Origin: Lysobacter helvus
GTDB taxonomy: Bacteria > Pseudomonadota > Gammaproteobacteria > Xanthomonadales > Xanthomonadaceae
Assembly (NCBI RefSeq): GCF_018406645.1
Contig: NZ_AP024546.1
Span: forward strand, 744,001 to 808,000
Reading direction: 5' to 3'
Length of the DNA: 64,000 bases
The translations under genes and the position numbers were made by a program. The notes beneath the pieces were generated by a model. It did not search any database and was not told where the DNA came from. It was given only the letters and a program-made list of their open reading frames with translations. Positions 49,266 through 60,679 of this stretch are shown one piece after another (position 1 is the first letter of the stretch; each line of letters begins with the position of its first letter).

Positions 49266-50386
49266 GCAAACGCTTCGACGAGGCGACGTTCGAAGATGTC
49301 CCAACCGTTGGCGGCCGCGAAGGCCAGGCAATCGGCGGCGGTCTGCGCGCGCGGTTTCGCGAGCCACGCGAGCGTCGCTTCGGCGAGGGCGCGTGCGTCG
49401 TCGGGCGCGACGAGTTCGCCGGTGCGGCCGTGTTCGACGGCATCGGGCACGCCGCCCACCGCGTACCCCAGCGTGGGCACGCCGCGCGAGGCGGCTTCCA
49501 GCGCGACCATGCCGAAGCCTTCGACGTCGCCGGGCAGGTCGCGCACCGGGAACAGGTGCAGGTCGGCGCTGCGATACAGGATGTCGAGCGTGGCATCGTC
49601 GACGACGCCGAACAGCCGCACGTGGCCGGCAACCCCGGCGCGTTCTGCTTCGGCCACGATGCGCGCGCGTTCGGACCCCCGCGCGGCGGCGACGGCGTCG
49701 TTGGCGTCGCTGCCGACGATGATCAACTGGACATCCGGGCGCGCGGCCACCAGCGCGGGCATCGCATCGCGGATGAAGGCGGCAAGCCCCTTGCGTTCGG
49801 TGAGGCGCCCGACCGACAGCAGCACGGGCCCATCCTGCAATCCGAGGGTCGCGCGTTCGGCGGTGGTGCTCGCCACCGGCGGCGTGTCGAATACCTCCGT
49901 CCCCGGCGTGACCACGCGCAGGCGATCGCGCGGCACGCCTTGTTGTTCGGCCAGGCGCGCGGTGTTGCGGCTGTTCGCGATCACGCGATCGGCCCCGCGG
50001 ATCGCCGGCAACCACAGGCGCTGGTACACCGGATGCGGCGCAATCAGGTCGAGCCCGTGCACGTACACCGCGCAACGCGCCCCGGCGCGGCGCGCAGCCA
50101 GGCGCGCCTGCGGAGCCGCAAGCCCGCTGCCGGCCAGCACCAACGTCGGCGCAAACCGTCCTGCGCTGCGCCACCCTTCGACGAACGCGCCCATGAGGAA
50201 GCGCGGCAACGGCCGATGCGGCACTTCGCGCAAATCGATGCCTGCCGGGGCGAACGCACGCGCGCCGCTCGGACCGACCATCGCCATCGCACCATTGCGC
50301 GCCAGCGCTTGCGCGATGTGCCGGTTCAAGCGCTCCATCCCGCCAACCAGCGGCGGGAAGTTGCGCGTGATCAGCAGCGAGCGCAC
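49262..50386 (-). CDS. GT4-family glycosyltransferase
   Basis: 374 residues. The N-terminal motif is LLITRNFPPLVGGMERLNRHIA and the donor domain has LLSVGRLTERKGLAAFI and GFGMVALEAASRGVPTLGYAVGGVPDAV, the E-x7-E signature of GT4 enzymes such as mannosyltransferases. It lies 10 bases after the DPM1-like gene and overlaps the methyltransferase. This three-gene minus-strand unit faces the main glycan operon. Confidence 0.9.
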   Translation of the reverse strand: MRSLLITRNFPPLVGGMERLNRHIAQALARNGAMAMVGPSGARAFAPAGIDLREVPHRPLPRFLMGAFVEGWRSAGRFAPTLVLAGSGLAAPQARLAARRAGARCAVYVHGLDLIAPHPVYQRLWLPAIRGADRVIANSRNTARLAEQQGVPRDRLRVVTPGTEVFDTPPVASTTAERATLGLQDGPVLLSVGRLTERKGLAAFIRDAMPALVAARPDVQLIIVGSDANDAVAAARGSERARIVAEAERAGVAGHVRLFGVVDDATLDILYRSADLHLFPVRDLPGDVEGFGMVALEAASRGVPTLGYAVGGVPDAVEHGRTGELVAPDDARALAEATLAWLAKPRAQTAADCLAFAAANGWDIFERRLVEAFA

Positions 50387-50396
50387 GGGCGCGCGG

Positions 50397-51248
50397 TCAC
50401 GGGTCGCGGCGATAGGTCAGCGCGGTGATCTGCTCGGACACGAGGCCGATCAGGAAGATGATCACCGACGCGCTGAGCAGCAGCGCGCTCATGTTGGTGA
50501 AGCGTTCCTGCGTCGCGTAGGTCCACGCGTAATACGCCAGCCCCATCGCGCCGAACAGGAACGACGCCGGCGCAAACAACTTGAGCGGCGAATACAGCGT
50601 AGCGATGCGCAGGATGATCACGAGGAAGCGCGCGCCGTCGCGCAGCGGGCGGATGTGGCTGCGGCCGATGCGCTTGGCCACGTCGATCGGCACGTACGCC
50701 ACCGGATAGGCGCTGCGGAAGAACGCCATCGTGCTGGTGGTGGGATAGCTGAAGCCGTTGGGCAGCAGGTGCAGGAATTCGCGGAAGCGTTCGGCGCGCA
50801 CGGCGCGGAAGCCGGACGTGAGGTCGGCCACCTTGTGCCCGGTCATCCAGCTGGCCACGTGGTTGTAGAAGGCGTTGGCGAAGCCGCGGCTGCGGTTGGC
50901 CTGGCCGCCCGCGCCGCGGGCGCCGACCGCCATGTCGTAACCGGCTTCCAGCCGCTCCAGCAGCTTGGGGATGTCGGCCGCGTCGTGCTGGCCGTCGGCG
51001 TCCATGAAGACCAGGACATCGCCGGCCGCGGCCCGGGCCCCGCGCTTGATGGCGGCGCCGTTGCCCATGGGGTACGGGGACGACAGGACGCGGGCCCCGT
51101 GTTCAGCCGCGACGGCGGCGGTCTCGTCCGTGGAGCCGTCGTCGACCACGATGACCTCGGCCTGCGGAACGACCACGCGCAGGCCCGGCAGGGTCTTGCG
51201 CAGGCCGTCGGCTTCGTTCTTGGCCGGAAGGATGATCGAAACGCGCAT
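50397..51248 (-). CDS. GT2 polyprenyl-phosphate glycosyltransferase (DPM1/ArnC-like)
   Basis: 283 residues. A GT-A domain starts VSIILPAKNEADGLRKTL and has VIVVDDGSTDET and the DxD motif VFMDADGQHD. Then GARFLVIILRIATL and two C-terminal hydrophobic helices (SFLFGAMGLAYYAW, LLLSASVIIFLIGLV) anchor it in the membrane. This layout is that of enzymes that load a sugar on undecaprenyl phosphate, the donor type used by GT-C transferases. It diverges from pilB. Confidence 0.88.
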   Translation of the reverse strand: MRVSIILPAKNEADGLRKTLPGLRVVVPQAEVIVVDDGSTDETAAVAAEHGARVLSSPYPMGNGAAIKRGARAAAGDVLVFMDADGQHDAADIPKLLERLEAGYDMAVGARGAGGQANRSRGFANAFYNHVASWMTGHKVADLTSGFRAVRAERFREFLHLLPNGFSYPTTSTMAFFRSAYPVAYVPIDVAKRIGRSHIRPLRDGARFLVIILRIATLYSPLKLFAPASFLFGAMGLAYYAWTYATQERFTNMSALLLSASVIIFLIGLVSEQITALTYRRDP

Positions 51249-51311
51249 GTGGGCCCCCTGACCCGTACAGGTTACCCGTGAATCCAAGTCCGGAATAGCG
51301 ACGGCGATCCG

Positions 51312-51339
51312 TTGTGCCTTCAAGGGATTGCGGTATCTT
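51312..51339 (+). promoter_or_regulatory. Weak candidate promoter upstream of pilB
   Basis: TTGTGC and TATCTT are 16 bases apart, in the 118-base gap between the divergent GT2 gene and pilB. Both hexamers are poor matches. No sigma-54 motif like those of the pilins is seen here. Confidence 0.25.
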
Positions 51340-51366
51340 CGGCATCCGAAATGGGGGATGGTAAAG

Positions 51367-53091
51367 ATGGCGACCGTTGCGACCGCCAATTTGGTGGGCA
51401 TCACCGGCATTGCCCGGCGCCTGGTGCTGGATGGGGCGCTGGACGAAGCGCGCGCGCGCGAGGCGATGGAAGCGGCCACGAAGGAGCGCAAGCCGCTCGC
51501 GTTGTTCATGGCCGAAAAGAAGCTGGTCACCTCGGCGCAGTTGGCGGCAGCCAATTCGGCCGAGTTCGGCATGCCGATCTTCGACGTCAGCGCGATCGAC
51601 CCCAACCAGTCGGCCATCAAGCTGGTCAGCGAAGACCTGGTCCGCAAGCATGGCGCGCTGCCGCTGTTCAAGCGCGGCGGCCGGTTGTTCGTGGGCGTGT
51701 CCGATCCCACCAACAGCCACGCGCTGGACGAGATCAAGTTCCACACCAACCTCGCCGTCGAGCCGATCCTGGTCGACGAAGAGAAGATCCGCCGCACGAT
51801 CGACCAGTGGCTCGAGAACGCCGACGCCCTGGCCGACGCGGTCGCCGACAGCGAAGGCCTCGACAGCCTGGAAACCTCGGGCGGCGACGAAGACCTCAAC
51901 GCCGACACCGGCGTCGACGCCAAGGGCGACGACACGCCGGTCGTGAAGTTCATCAACAAGGTGCTGGTGGACGCCATCCGCCGCGGCGCGTCCGACATCC
52001 ACTTCGAGCCCTACGAAACCGAATACCGCGTGCGCCTGCGCATCGACGGCCTGCTCAAGCAGGTCGCCAAGGTCCCGGTGAAGCTGCAGGCCCGCATCGC
52101 CGCGCGCCTGAAGGTCATGGCGCAGCTGGACATCGCCGAGAAGCGCGTCCCGCAGGACGGCCGCATCAAGCTCAACCTGTCCAAGACCAAGCAGATCGAC
52201 TTCCGCGTCAGCACCCTGCCCACGCTGTTCGGCGAAAAGGTGGTGCTGCGTATCCTCGACGGCGGCGCCGCCAAGCTCGGCATCGAGAAGCTGGGCTACG
52301 AAGACGACCAGAAGAAGCTGTTCCTGGAAGCGGTGCAGAAGCCCTACGGCATGGTGCTGGTCACCGGCCCCACCGGCTCGGGTAAAACCGTCTCGCTGTA
52401 CACCGCGCTCAACATCCTCAACGACGACACGCGCAACATCTCCACCGTCGAAGACCCGGTCGAAATCCGCGTGGCGGGCATCAACCAGGTGCAGATGAAC
52501 ATCAAGCGCGGCATGACGTTCGCCGCCGCGCTGCGCTCGTTCCTGCGACAGGATCCGGACGTGATCATGGTCGGCGAAATCCGCGACCTGGAAACCGCCG
52601 AGATCGGCATCAAGGCCGCGCAGACCGGCCACATGGTGCTCTCCACGCTGCACACCAACGACGCCCCGCAGACCATCGCGCGCCTGATGAACATGGGCGT
52701 GGCGCCGTACAACATCACCTCCTCGGTCACGCTGGTCATCGCACAGCGCCTTGCCCGTCGCCTGCACGACTGCAAGCGCGAAGTGCACCTGCCCGACCAC
52801 GCACTGCTCGCCGAAGGCTTCACCGCGGACGAGATCCATGCCGGCTTCAAGATGTACGAAGCCGTCGGGTGCCCGGACTGCACCGAGGGTTACAAGGGTC
52901 GTACCGGCATCTACCAGGTAATGCCGATGACCGACGAAATCCAGGACATCATCCTCACAGGCGGCAACGTGATGCAGATCGGTGAAGCGGCCCAGCGCTC
53001 CGGCGTGCGGGACCTTCGCCAGTCGGCGCTGATGAAGGTCAGGAACGGGGTCACCAGCCTCGCCGAAATCAACCGTGTGACGAAGGACTAA
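51367..53091 (+). CDS. pilB: Type IV pilus assembly ATPase PilB
   Basis: 574 residues from ATG 51367 (MATVATANLVGITG); GGGGGATGG lies about 8 bases upstream. A MshEN-type N-domain (LVLDGALDEARAREAM) precedes the secretion ATPase core: ASDIHFEPYE, Walker A LVTGPTGSGKTVSLY, Asp box EDPVEIRVAGINQV, Walker B VIMVGEIRDLETAEI and His box STLHTNDAP. The tetracysteine zinc region seems to keep only three Cys (LHDCK and GCPDC). PilB powers pilus extension through PilC. Confidence 0.96.
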   Translation: MATVATANLVGITGIARRLVLDGALDEARAREAMEAATKERKPLALFMAEKKLVTSAQLAAANSAEFGMPIFDVSAIDPNQSAIKLVSEDLVRKHGALPLFKRGGRLFVGVSDPTNSHALDEIKFHTNLAVEPILVDEEKIRRTIDQWLENADALADAVADSEGLDSLETSGGDEDLNADTGVDAKGDDTPVVKFINKVLVDAIRRGASDIHFEPYETEYRVRLRIDGLLKQVAKVPVKLQARIAARLKVMAQLDIAEKRVPQDGRIKLNLSKTKQIDFRVSTLPTLFGEKVVLRILDGGAAKLGIEKLGYEDDQKKLFLEAVQKPYGMVLVTGPTGSGKTVSLYTALNILNDDTRNISTVEDPVEIRVAGINQVQMNIKRGMTFAAALRSFLRQDPDVIMVGEIRDLETAEIGIKAAQTGHMVLSTLHTNDAPQTIARLMNMGVAPYNITSSVTLVIAQRLARRLHDCKREVHLPDHALLAEGFTADEIHAGFKMYEAVGCPDCTEGYKGRTGIYQVMPMTDEIQDIILTGGNVMQIGEAAQRSGVRDLRQSALMKVRNGVTSLAEINRVTKD

Positions 53092-53103
53092 GGGGTCGCC
53101 ACC

Positions 53104-54369
53104 ATGGCAGTCACCAAGAACGCAGCCCGCCGAGCCGCCGCGAAGCCTGCCGTGCGTCGCGCCGATGTCATGCCGACCTTCATCTGGGTGGGCAACGACA
53201 AGCGCGGCATGAAGATGAAGGGCGAGCAGCAGGCCAAGACGGCCAACGCGCTGCGCGCCGAACTGCGCAAGCAGGGCATCACGCCCACCGTGGTCAAGCC
53301 CAAGCCGAAGGACATCTTCGGCGGCGCCGGCAAGCGCATCACGCCGAAGGACATCGCGGTGTTCAGCCGCCAGATCGCGACCATGCTCAAGTCGGGCGTG
53401 CCGATCGTGACGTCGATGGAAATCATCGCGGGCGGCCAGAAGAACCCGAAGATGCGCGACCTGGTCAACACGATCCGGACCGACATCGAAAGCGGTTCGT
53501 CGCTGTCCGAATCGCTCACCAAGCATCCGGTGCAGTTCGACGAGCTCTATCGCAACCTGGTCAAGGCGGGCGAATCGGCGGGCGTGCTCGACACGGTGCT
53601 CGACACCGTGGCGACGTACAAGGAAAACATCGAAACGCTGAAGGGCAAGATCAAGAAGGCGATGTTCTACCCCGCGATGGTCGTCGCGGTCGCCCTGCTC
53701 GTCAGCGCCATCCTGCTCGTGTTCGTGGTGCCGCAGTTCGAAGACGTCTTCAAGAACTTCGGCGCCGAGCTGCCGGCCTTCACCCAGATGGTGATCAACC
53801 TCAGCAAGTTCATGGTCAAGTGGTGGTGGGCGATCGGCGGCTTCGTGGCCGCGATCGTCGTCGGCTTCATCATGGCGAAGAAGCGCTCGCCCGCCGTGCA
53901 GCACTTCCTGGACCGCCTGGTCCTCAAGCTGCCCGTGATCGGCAAGATCATGCACGAGGCCGCGCTGGCGCGGTTCTCGCGCACGCTGGCGGTGACCTTC
54001 GCGGCCGGCGTGCCGCTGGTCGAAGCGCTGGAAACCGTGGCCGGCGCCACCGGCAACACCGTGTACGAACATGCGGTCAAGCGCATCCGCGACGACGTGG
54101 CCGTGGGTTACCAGGTCAACGTGGCGATGAAGCAGACGCAGCTGTTCCCGCACATGGTCGTGCAGATGACCGCGATCGGCGAAGAGGCCGGCGCGCTCGA
54201 CACCATGTTGTACAAGGTGGCCGAGTTCTACGAGATGGAAGTCAACAACGCGGTCGACGCGCTCGCCAGCCTGCTGGAGCCGCTGATCGTGGTGATGCTG
54301 GGCGTGATCGTGGGCAGCATGGTGGTCGCCATGTACCTGCCGATCTTCAAGCTCGCCGCCGTCGTCTGA
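53104..54369 (+). CDS. pilC: Type IV pilus inner membrane platform protein PilC
   Basis: 421 residues. Two T2SSF domains (about 85-205 and 290-410) contain IAVFSRQIATMLKSGVPI and ALARFSRTLAVTFAAGVPL. Three hydrophobic helices lie at about 190-215, 235-260 and 395-418. The Lys/Arg-rich N-terminus (about 30 residues) is cytoplasmic. It lies 12 bases after pilB and 17 before pilD. PilC joins PilB to pilin assembly. Confidence 0.96.
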   Translation: MAVTKNAARRAAAKPAVRRADVMPTFIWVGNDKRGMKMKGEQQAKTANALRAELRKQGITPTVVKPKPKDIFGGAGKRITPKDIAVFSRQIATMLKSGVPIVTSMEIIAGGQKNPKMRDLVNTIRTDIESGSSLSESLTKHPVQFDELYRNLVKAGESAGVLDTVLDTVATYKENIETLKGKIKKAMFYPAMVVAVALLVSAILLVFVVPQFEDVFKNFGAELPAFTQMVINLSKFMVKWWWAIGGFVAAIVVGFIMAKKRSPAVQHFLDRLVLKLPVIGKIMHEAALARFSRTLAVTFAAGVPLVEALETVAGATGNTVYEHAVKRIRDDVAVGYQVNVAMKQTQLFPHMVVQMTAIGEEAGALDTMLYKVAEFYEMEVNNAVDALASLLEPLIVVMLGVIVGSMVVAMYLPIFKLAAVV

Positions 54370-54386
54370 TCCGGGCCCGCACCTAA

Positions 54387-55250
54387 GTGGCATTCCTGGA
54401 CCAGAACCCCGGCCTCGGCTTTCCCGCCGCGGCCGCTTTCGGGCTTGCGCTCGGCAGCTTCCTCAACGTCGTGATCCTGCGCCTCCCCCGCCGCCTGGAA
54501 TGGCAGTGGCGGCGGGATGCGCACGAGATCCTCGAAGACGCGGAGGTCTACGATCCGCCGCCGCCGGGGATCGTCGTCGAGCCTTCGCACTGCCCGCACT
54601 GCAAGCATCCGCTGTCGTGGTACGAGAACATCCCGCTCATCAGCTGGCTGGCGTTGCGCGGCAAGTGCCGCCATTGCCACGCGCCGATCTCGGCGCAGTA
54701 CCCGCTGGTCGAATTCATCACGATGGTGCTGGTGCTGGCCTGCGTGTGGCAGTTCGGGTTCGGCTGGAAGGCGTTCGGCGGGATCCTCTTCACCTGCTTC
54801 CTCATCTCGCTCGCCGGCATCGACCTGCGCACGCGCCTGCTGCCCGACCAGCTCACGTTGCCGCTGCTCTGGCTCGGGTTGATCGCCAGCATCGAGAACC
54901 TCTACGTCGGCCAGAAAGCCGCGCTGCTCGGCGCGATGGCGGGCTACTTCAGCCTCTGGTCCGTGTACTGGGTCTTCAAGCAGCTCACGGGCAAGGAAGG
55001 CATGGGCCACGGCGACTTCAAGCTGCTCGCGGCCATCGGCGCGTGGGTCGGGTTGAAAGGCATCCTGCCGACCATCCTGGTGTCGTCGATCGTGGGCGCC
55101 ATCGTCGGGTCGGTGTGGTTGTTCGCGGCGGGTCGCGATCGCGCCACGCCCATTCCCTTCGGTCCGTACCTCGCCATCGCGGGCTGGATCGCGTTCTTCT
55201 GGAGCGAGCCGCTCATCAACGGCTACCTGCATCTCGCCGGAGCGCGGTGA
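54387..55250 (+). CDS. pilD: Prepilin peptidase / N-methyltransferase PilD
   Basis: 287 residues from a GTG. A zinc domain with two CxxC pairs (CPHC, CRHC at about 66-95) lies between membrane segments. The two aspartic-protease residues of the GxGD-type family lie in GIDLRTRLLPD and GMGHGDFKLLAAIGAW. There are about eight helices. It cleaves and methylates the PilA leaders of this locus and probably type II pseudopilins elsewhere. The length is complete. Confidence 0.96.
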   Translation: MAFLDQNPGLGFPAAAAFGLALGSFLNVVILRLPRRLEWQWRRDAHEILEDAEVYDPPPPGIVVEPSHCPHCKHPLSWYENIPLISWLALRGKCRHCHAPISAQYPLVEFITMVLVLACVWQFGFGWKAFGGILFTCFLISLAGIDLRTRLLPDQLTLPLLWLGLIASIENLYVGQKAALLGAMAGYFSLWSVYWVFKQLTGKEGMGHGDFKLLAAIGAWVGLKGILPTILVSSIVGAIVGSVWLFAAGRDRATPIPFGPYLAIAGWIAFFWSEPLINGYLHLAGAR

Positions 55251-55254
55251 CGCC

Positions 55255-55878
55255 ATGGCGGCGCCCGCGCTGCGCGTAGGGCTGACCGGCGGCATCGCGT
55301 CGGGCAAGAGCGCGGTCGCGAACTTGTTCGCTGCAAAGGGGATCGTCGTCGCCGATGCGGATGTCGCGGCGCGCGAGGTCGTGCAGCCGGGACAATCGGC
55401 GCTCGCGGAAGTCGCCGAAGCGTTCGGTCCGGATGTGTTGCAAGCCGATGGCCAGCTGGATCGCGCGGCGCTGCGCCGGCATGTCTTCGGCAACGACGAT
55501 GCACGCAAGCGGCTCGAAGCCATCCTGCATCCGCGCATCCGCCTGGCCCTGCGCGCGACGGCCGAAGCGGCGCGCAGTCCCTACGTGATCGTCGCGATTC
55601 CCCTGCTCGCCGAAGGCGGTGGGCGCGCGGCGTATCCGTGGCTCGATCGCATCCTGGTCGTCGACGTGCCGCGCGATGTGCAGGTGGCGCGCGTGATGCA
55701 TCGCGACGCCATCGATCGCGTGCTGGCCGAACGCATGCTGGCGGCGCAGGCCGACCGGCGCACGCGCCTGGCGATCGCGGACGATGTGCTGGTGAACGTC
55801 GACACGCTGGCGGCGCTGGACGCGGAGGTCGATGCGCTCGACCGGCGTTACCGCGCGATGGCGGCGATGCGCGACTGA
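55255..55878 (+). CDS. coaE: Dephospho-CoA kinase
   Basis: 207 residues. The P-loop is VGLTGGIASGKSAVANLF. DADVAAREVV, LHPRIR and PLLAEGG are family motifs. It phosphorylates dephospho-CoA in the last step of CoA synthesis. It starts 4 bases after the pilD stop; the pilD-coaE link is widespread in gammaproteobacteria. Its stop and that of the convergent MutT gene are one base apart, so no separate terminator fits. Confidence 0.95.
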   Translation: MAAPALRVGLTGGIASGKSAVANLFAAKGIVVADADVAAREVVQPGQSALAEVAEAFGPDVLQADGQLDRAALRRHVFGNDDARKRLEAILHPRIRLALRATAEAARSPYVIVAIPLLAEGGGRAAYPWLDRILVVDVPRDVQVARVMHRDAIDRVLAERMLAAQADRRTRLAIADDVLVNVDTLAALDAEVDALDRRYRAMAAMRD

Positions 55879-55879
55879 G

Positions 55880-56833
55880 TCAGGGCGTGCCGGGCCAGAA
55901 CGCGCGGATCGCAGCGATGCCTTGTGCGCCGTGGGCGCGTGCGATGTCGAGTTCCTGTTCGCCGAGGCCACCGATCGCATAGATCGGCAGCGCGGTGTCT
56001 TCGCGTAACGCGGCGAATCCCGCCCAACCCAGTGGCGTGGCGCCCGGATGCGTGGGGGTGCCCGCGACTGCGCCGACGACGATGAAGTCGCAGCCGATGC
56101 GTTCGGCCTCGCGGATCTCGGCGAGCGTGTGGCATGACGCGGCGACGCGGCGATCCGCCGGCAGCGGACGCGATGCGAGTGCCGGCAATTGCGCGGCACG
56201 CAGGTGCACGCCGATGTCGAATTCGCGCGCGAGGTCGATGTCGCCGTTGACCAGCACGTCCACGTCGTGGCGGCGGCATGCATCGACGGCGGCGTCCACC
56301 AGCGTGTGCCAGCGGCGCGGTTCGCTGTCGGGGGCGCGCAATTGCACGCGACGCACACCGTTGGCCAGCGCGTGTTCGAGCGCGTCGAGCCACGTCGCAT
56401 CCGACAGGTCGGGCGCGGGCGTGACGAGGTAACGATCGGGCTGCAACAGCGCCGCGACGACGGGAATGTCCGCGGACGGCATCGCATACGACGCCAGCAG
56501 GTGCGGCGGCACCCACGCGAGGGCCTGGCCTTCGTGGCCCTTGACCGTGCCGCGCCAGGCGGCGACGTGGCGCACGTCCAGGCGCAGGCGCTTGTGCGGA
56601 TAGCGCTGCGGCACCGCGATCAGCGGCGCGCCGCAGTCGATGTCGATGCCGAGTTCTTCGTGCAGTTCGCGGGCGAGCGCACCTTCCGGCGTCTCGCCCG
56701 GCTCGCGCTTGCCGCCCGGGAATTCCCACAGGCCGGCGAGGTCGCGTCCTTCGGTCCGGCGCGCGAGGAGGATGCGGCCGGTCTTGTCGCGGATCACGCC
56801 CGCGACGACCTCGACCATGGCCTCGCCGCTCAC
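55880..56833 (-). CDS. mutT: Nudix (MutT) hydrolase fused to a ThiE-like domain
   Basis: 317 residues. The N-terminal Nudix domain (1-125) has a full Nudix box, GGKREPGETPEGALARELHEE. It is probably an 8-oxo-dGTP diphosphatase. The C-terminal half (about 130-310) is ThiE-fold: VQLRAPD, VLVNGDIDLA, GVHLRAAQLP and IGGLGEQEL. The ThiE domain lacks the Lys after QLR and the NDR Arg, so thiamine phosphate synthesis is doubtful. GTG 56833 or ATG 56818 may be the start. It follows secA by 12 bases. Confidence 0.88.
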   Translation of the reverse strand: MSGEAMVEVVAGVIRDKTGRILLARRTEGRDLAGLWEFPGGKREPGETPEGALARELHEELGIDIDCGAPLIAVPQRYPHKRLRLDVRHVAAWRGTVKGHEGQALAWVPPHLLASYAMPSADIPVVAALLQPDRYLVTPAPDLSDATWLDALEHALANGVRRVQLRAPDSEPRRWHTLVDAAVDACRRHDVDVLVNGDIDLAREFDIGVHLRAAQLPALASRPLPADRRVAASCHTLAEIREAERIGCDFIVVGAVAGTPTHPGATPLGWAGFAALREDTALPIYAIGGLGEQELDIARAHGAQGIAAIRAFWPGTP

Positions 56834-56845
56834 GGGCCCGCTACG

Positions 56846-59566
<2,721 letters not shown>

Positions 59567-59625
59567 CGTTGGAAATACCAGAGGAATTCTTGGGGGTGGG
59601 CCATGGGCGCGGGGCGCCGTGCGGC

Positions 59626-59652
59626 AATAAAAAAGGGCGCTGGGCGCCCTTT
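59626..59652 (-). terminator. Rho-independent terminator between the M23 peptidase gene and secA
   Basis: On the minus strand AAAGGGCGC, loop CCA, GCGCCCTTT is followed by TTTATT. The 9-base perfect stem and T-rich tail give a textbook terminator, 100 bases after the peptidase stop and about 60 bases before the secA start. Confidence 0.85.
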
Positions 59653-59751
59653 GTTCGGCAACGCGGCATTGTAGCTGGGGACCGCGGGGCCGCCTATCAA
59701 GTTCCTTCCGACGCCGTCCCCCCAATGGGCAGGCGTCGTGCGGGCGATGGA

Positions 59752-60675
59752 TCAGCCGCGGACGGCGCTGCGGCCACCGAGGAACTGGCGCGGGTTCACG
59801 ACGCGGCCGTTGTCCCACACCTCGAAGTGCACGTGGGCGCCGGTGGACCGGCCGGTGGAGCCGGCCTTGGCGATCTGCTGCCCGGCACGGACGAGGTCGC
59901 CCACGCGGCCCAGCAGGCGCGAGTTGTGCGCGTAGCGGGTGACGTAGCCGTTGCCGTGGTCGATCTCGACCACGTTGCCGTAGCCGGAGCGGACGCCGGA
60001 GAAGCTGACCACGCCGTCGGCCACCGCCAGGACGGGATCGCCCACGTTGGCCTTGAAGTCGATGCCCTTGTGGAACTGGTGGCCCCCGACGATCGGATCG
60101 GCGCGGCCGCCGAAGCCGGAGGTGATGTAGCTGTTGGCGATCGGGTCGCGCGACGGGATGGCGTTGCGGTCGAGCGTGCGGTTGAACAGCAGCGACTCCA
60201 TCACCGACAGCTGCTGGCCCGAGGCGGTGTATTCGCGCTCCAGGACCGACAGCTCGCGGTTGAGTTCGGCGCGCGGCATGTCGCGGACGGGGCCCGCGCC
60301 ACCGGTCGGGACCGGCTGGTCGAAATCGAACTCGCCGTCCTGCAGCTGGCCGGCGCGGGTGAGGCGCTCGCCGAGGGCATTGAGGCGGTTGGCCTGGGCC
60401 TGCAGCTCGCCGAGGCGGGCGGCCAGCGCGTTGATCTCGCGCTGCGAGTTGGCGTGGGCGGCATCGAGCTCGGCCTGCTGCTTCTCGACCTTCGCCTGCA
60501 GTTGCGCGGTGCGCACCCCGGTGAAGCCGACGCTGGCGCCGAGCCCCAGCACGAGGCCGGCAGAGAGCAGAATGCCTGCGGTGATCCCCGGACGACGCTG
60601 GGCGTTGTCGGAGATCTTGTCGACCAGGCGGGCCGAAGGCTCGCCACGGTTATTCAGAACGATTTTGAAGCTCAT
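59752..60675 (-). CDS. M23-family (LytM domain) peptidase, membrane anchored
   Basis: 307 residues from [13 protein letters not shown]. One N-terminal membrane helix (about 30-52) is followed by a coiled coil (about 55-110, [17 protein letters not shown] in part) and a C-terminal LytM/M23 domain. The zinc residues of that domain are present: HKGIDF (H-x3-D) and GAHVHFEVW (HxH). The enzyme would cleave peptidoglycan cross-links or act in cell division like EnvC/MepM. It diverges from the DUF721 gene with only 4 bases between start codons. Confidence 0.92.
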   Translation of the reverse strand: MSFKIVLNNRGEPSARLVDKISDNAQRRPGITAGILLSAGLVLGLGASVGFTGVRTAQLQAKVEKQQAELDAAHANSQREINALAARLGELQAQANRLNALGERLTRAGQLQDGEFDFDQPVPTGGAGPVRDMPRAELNRELSVLEREYTASGQQLSVMESLLFNRTLDRNAIPSRDPIANSYITSGFGGRADPIVGGHQFHKGIDFKANVGDPVLAVADGVVSFSGVRSGYGNVVEIDHGNGYVTRYAHNSRLLGRVGDLVRAGQQIAKAGSTGRSTGAHVHFEVWDNGRVVNPRQFLGGRSAVRG

Positions 60676-60679
60676 AGAT

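Noticed and set aside
33967-51248. The glycan block as a recently acquired mobile island
   Set aside because: No integrase, transposase, tRNA target or direct repeats at its edges, and its base composition looks like the rest by eye. A codon-usage computation would be needed to claim transfer.
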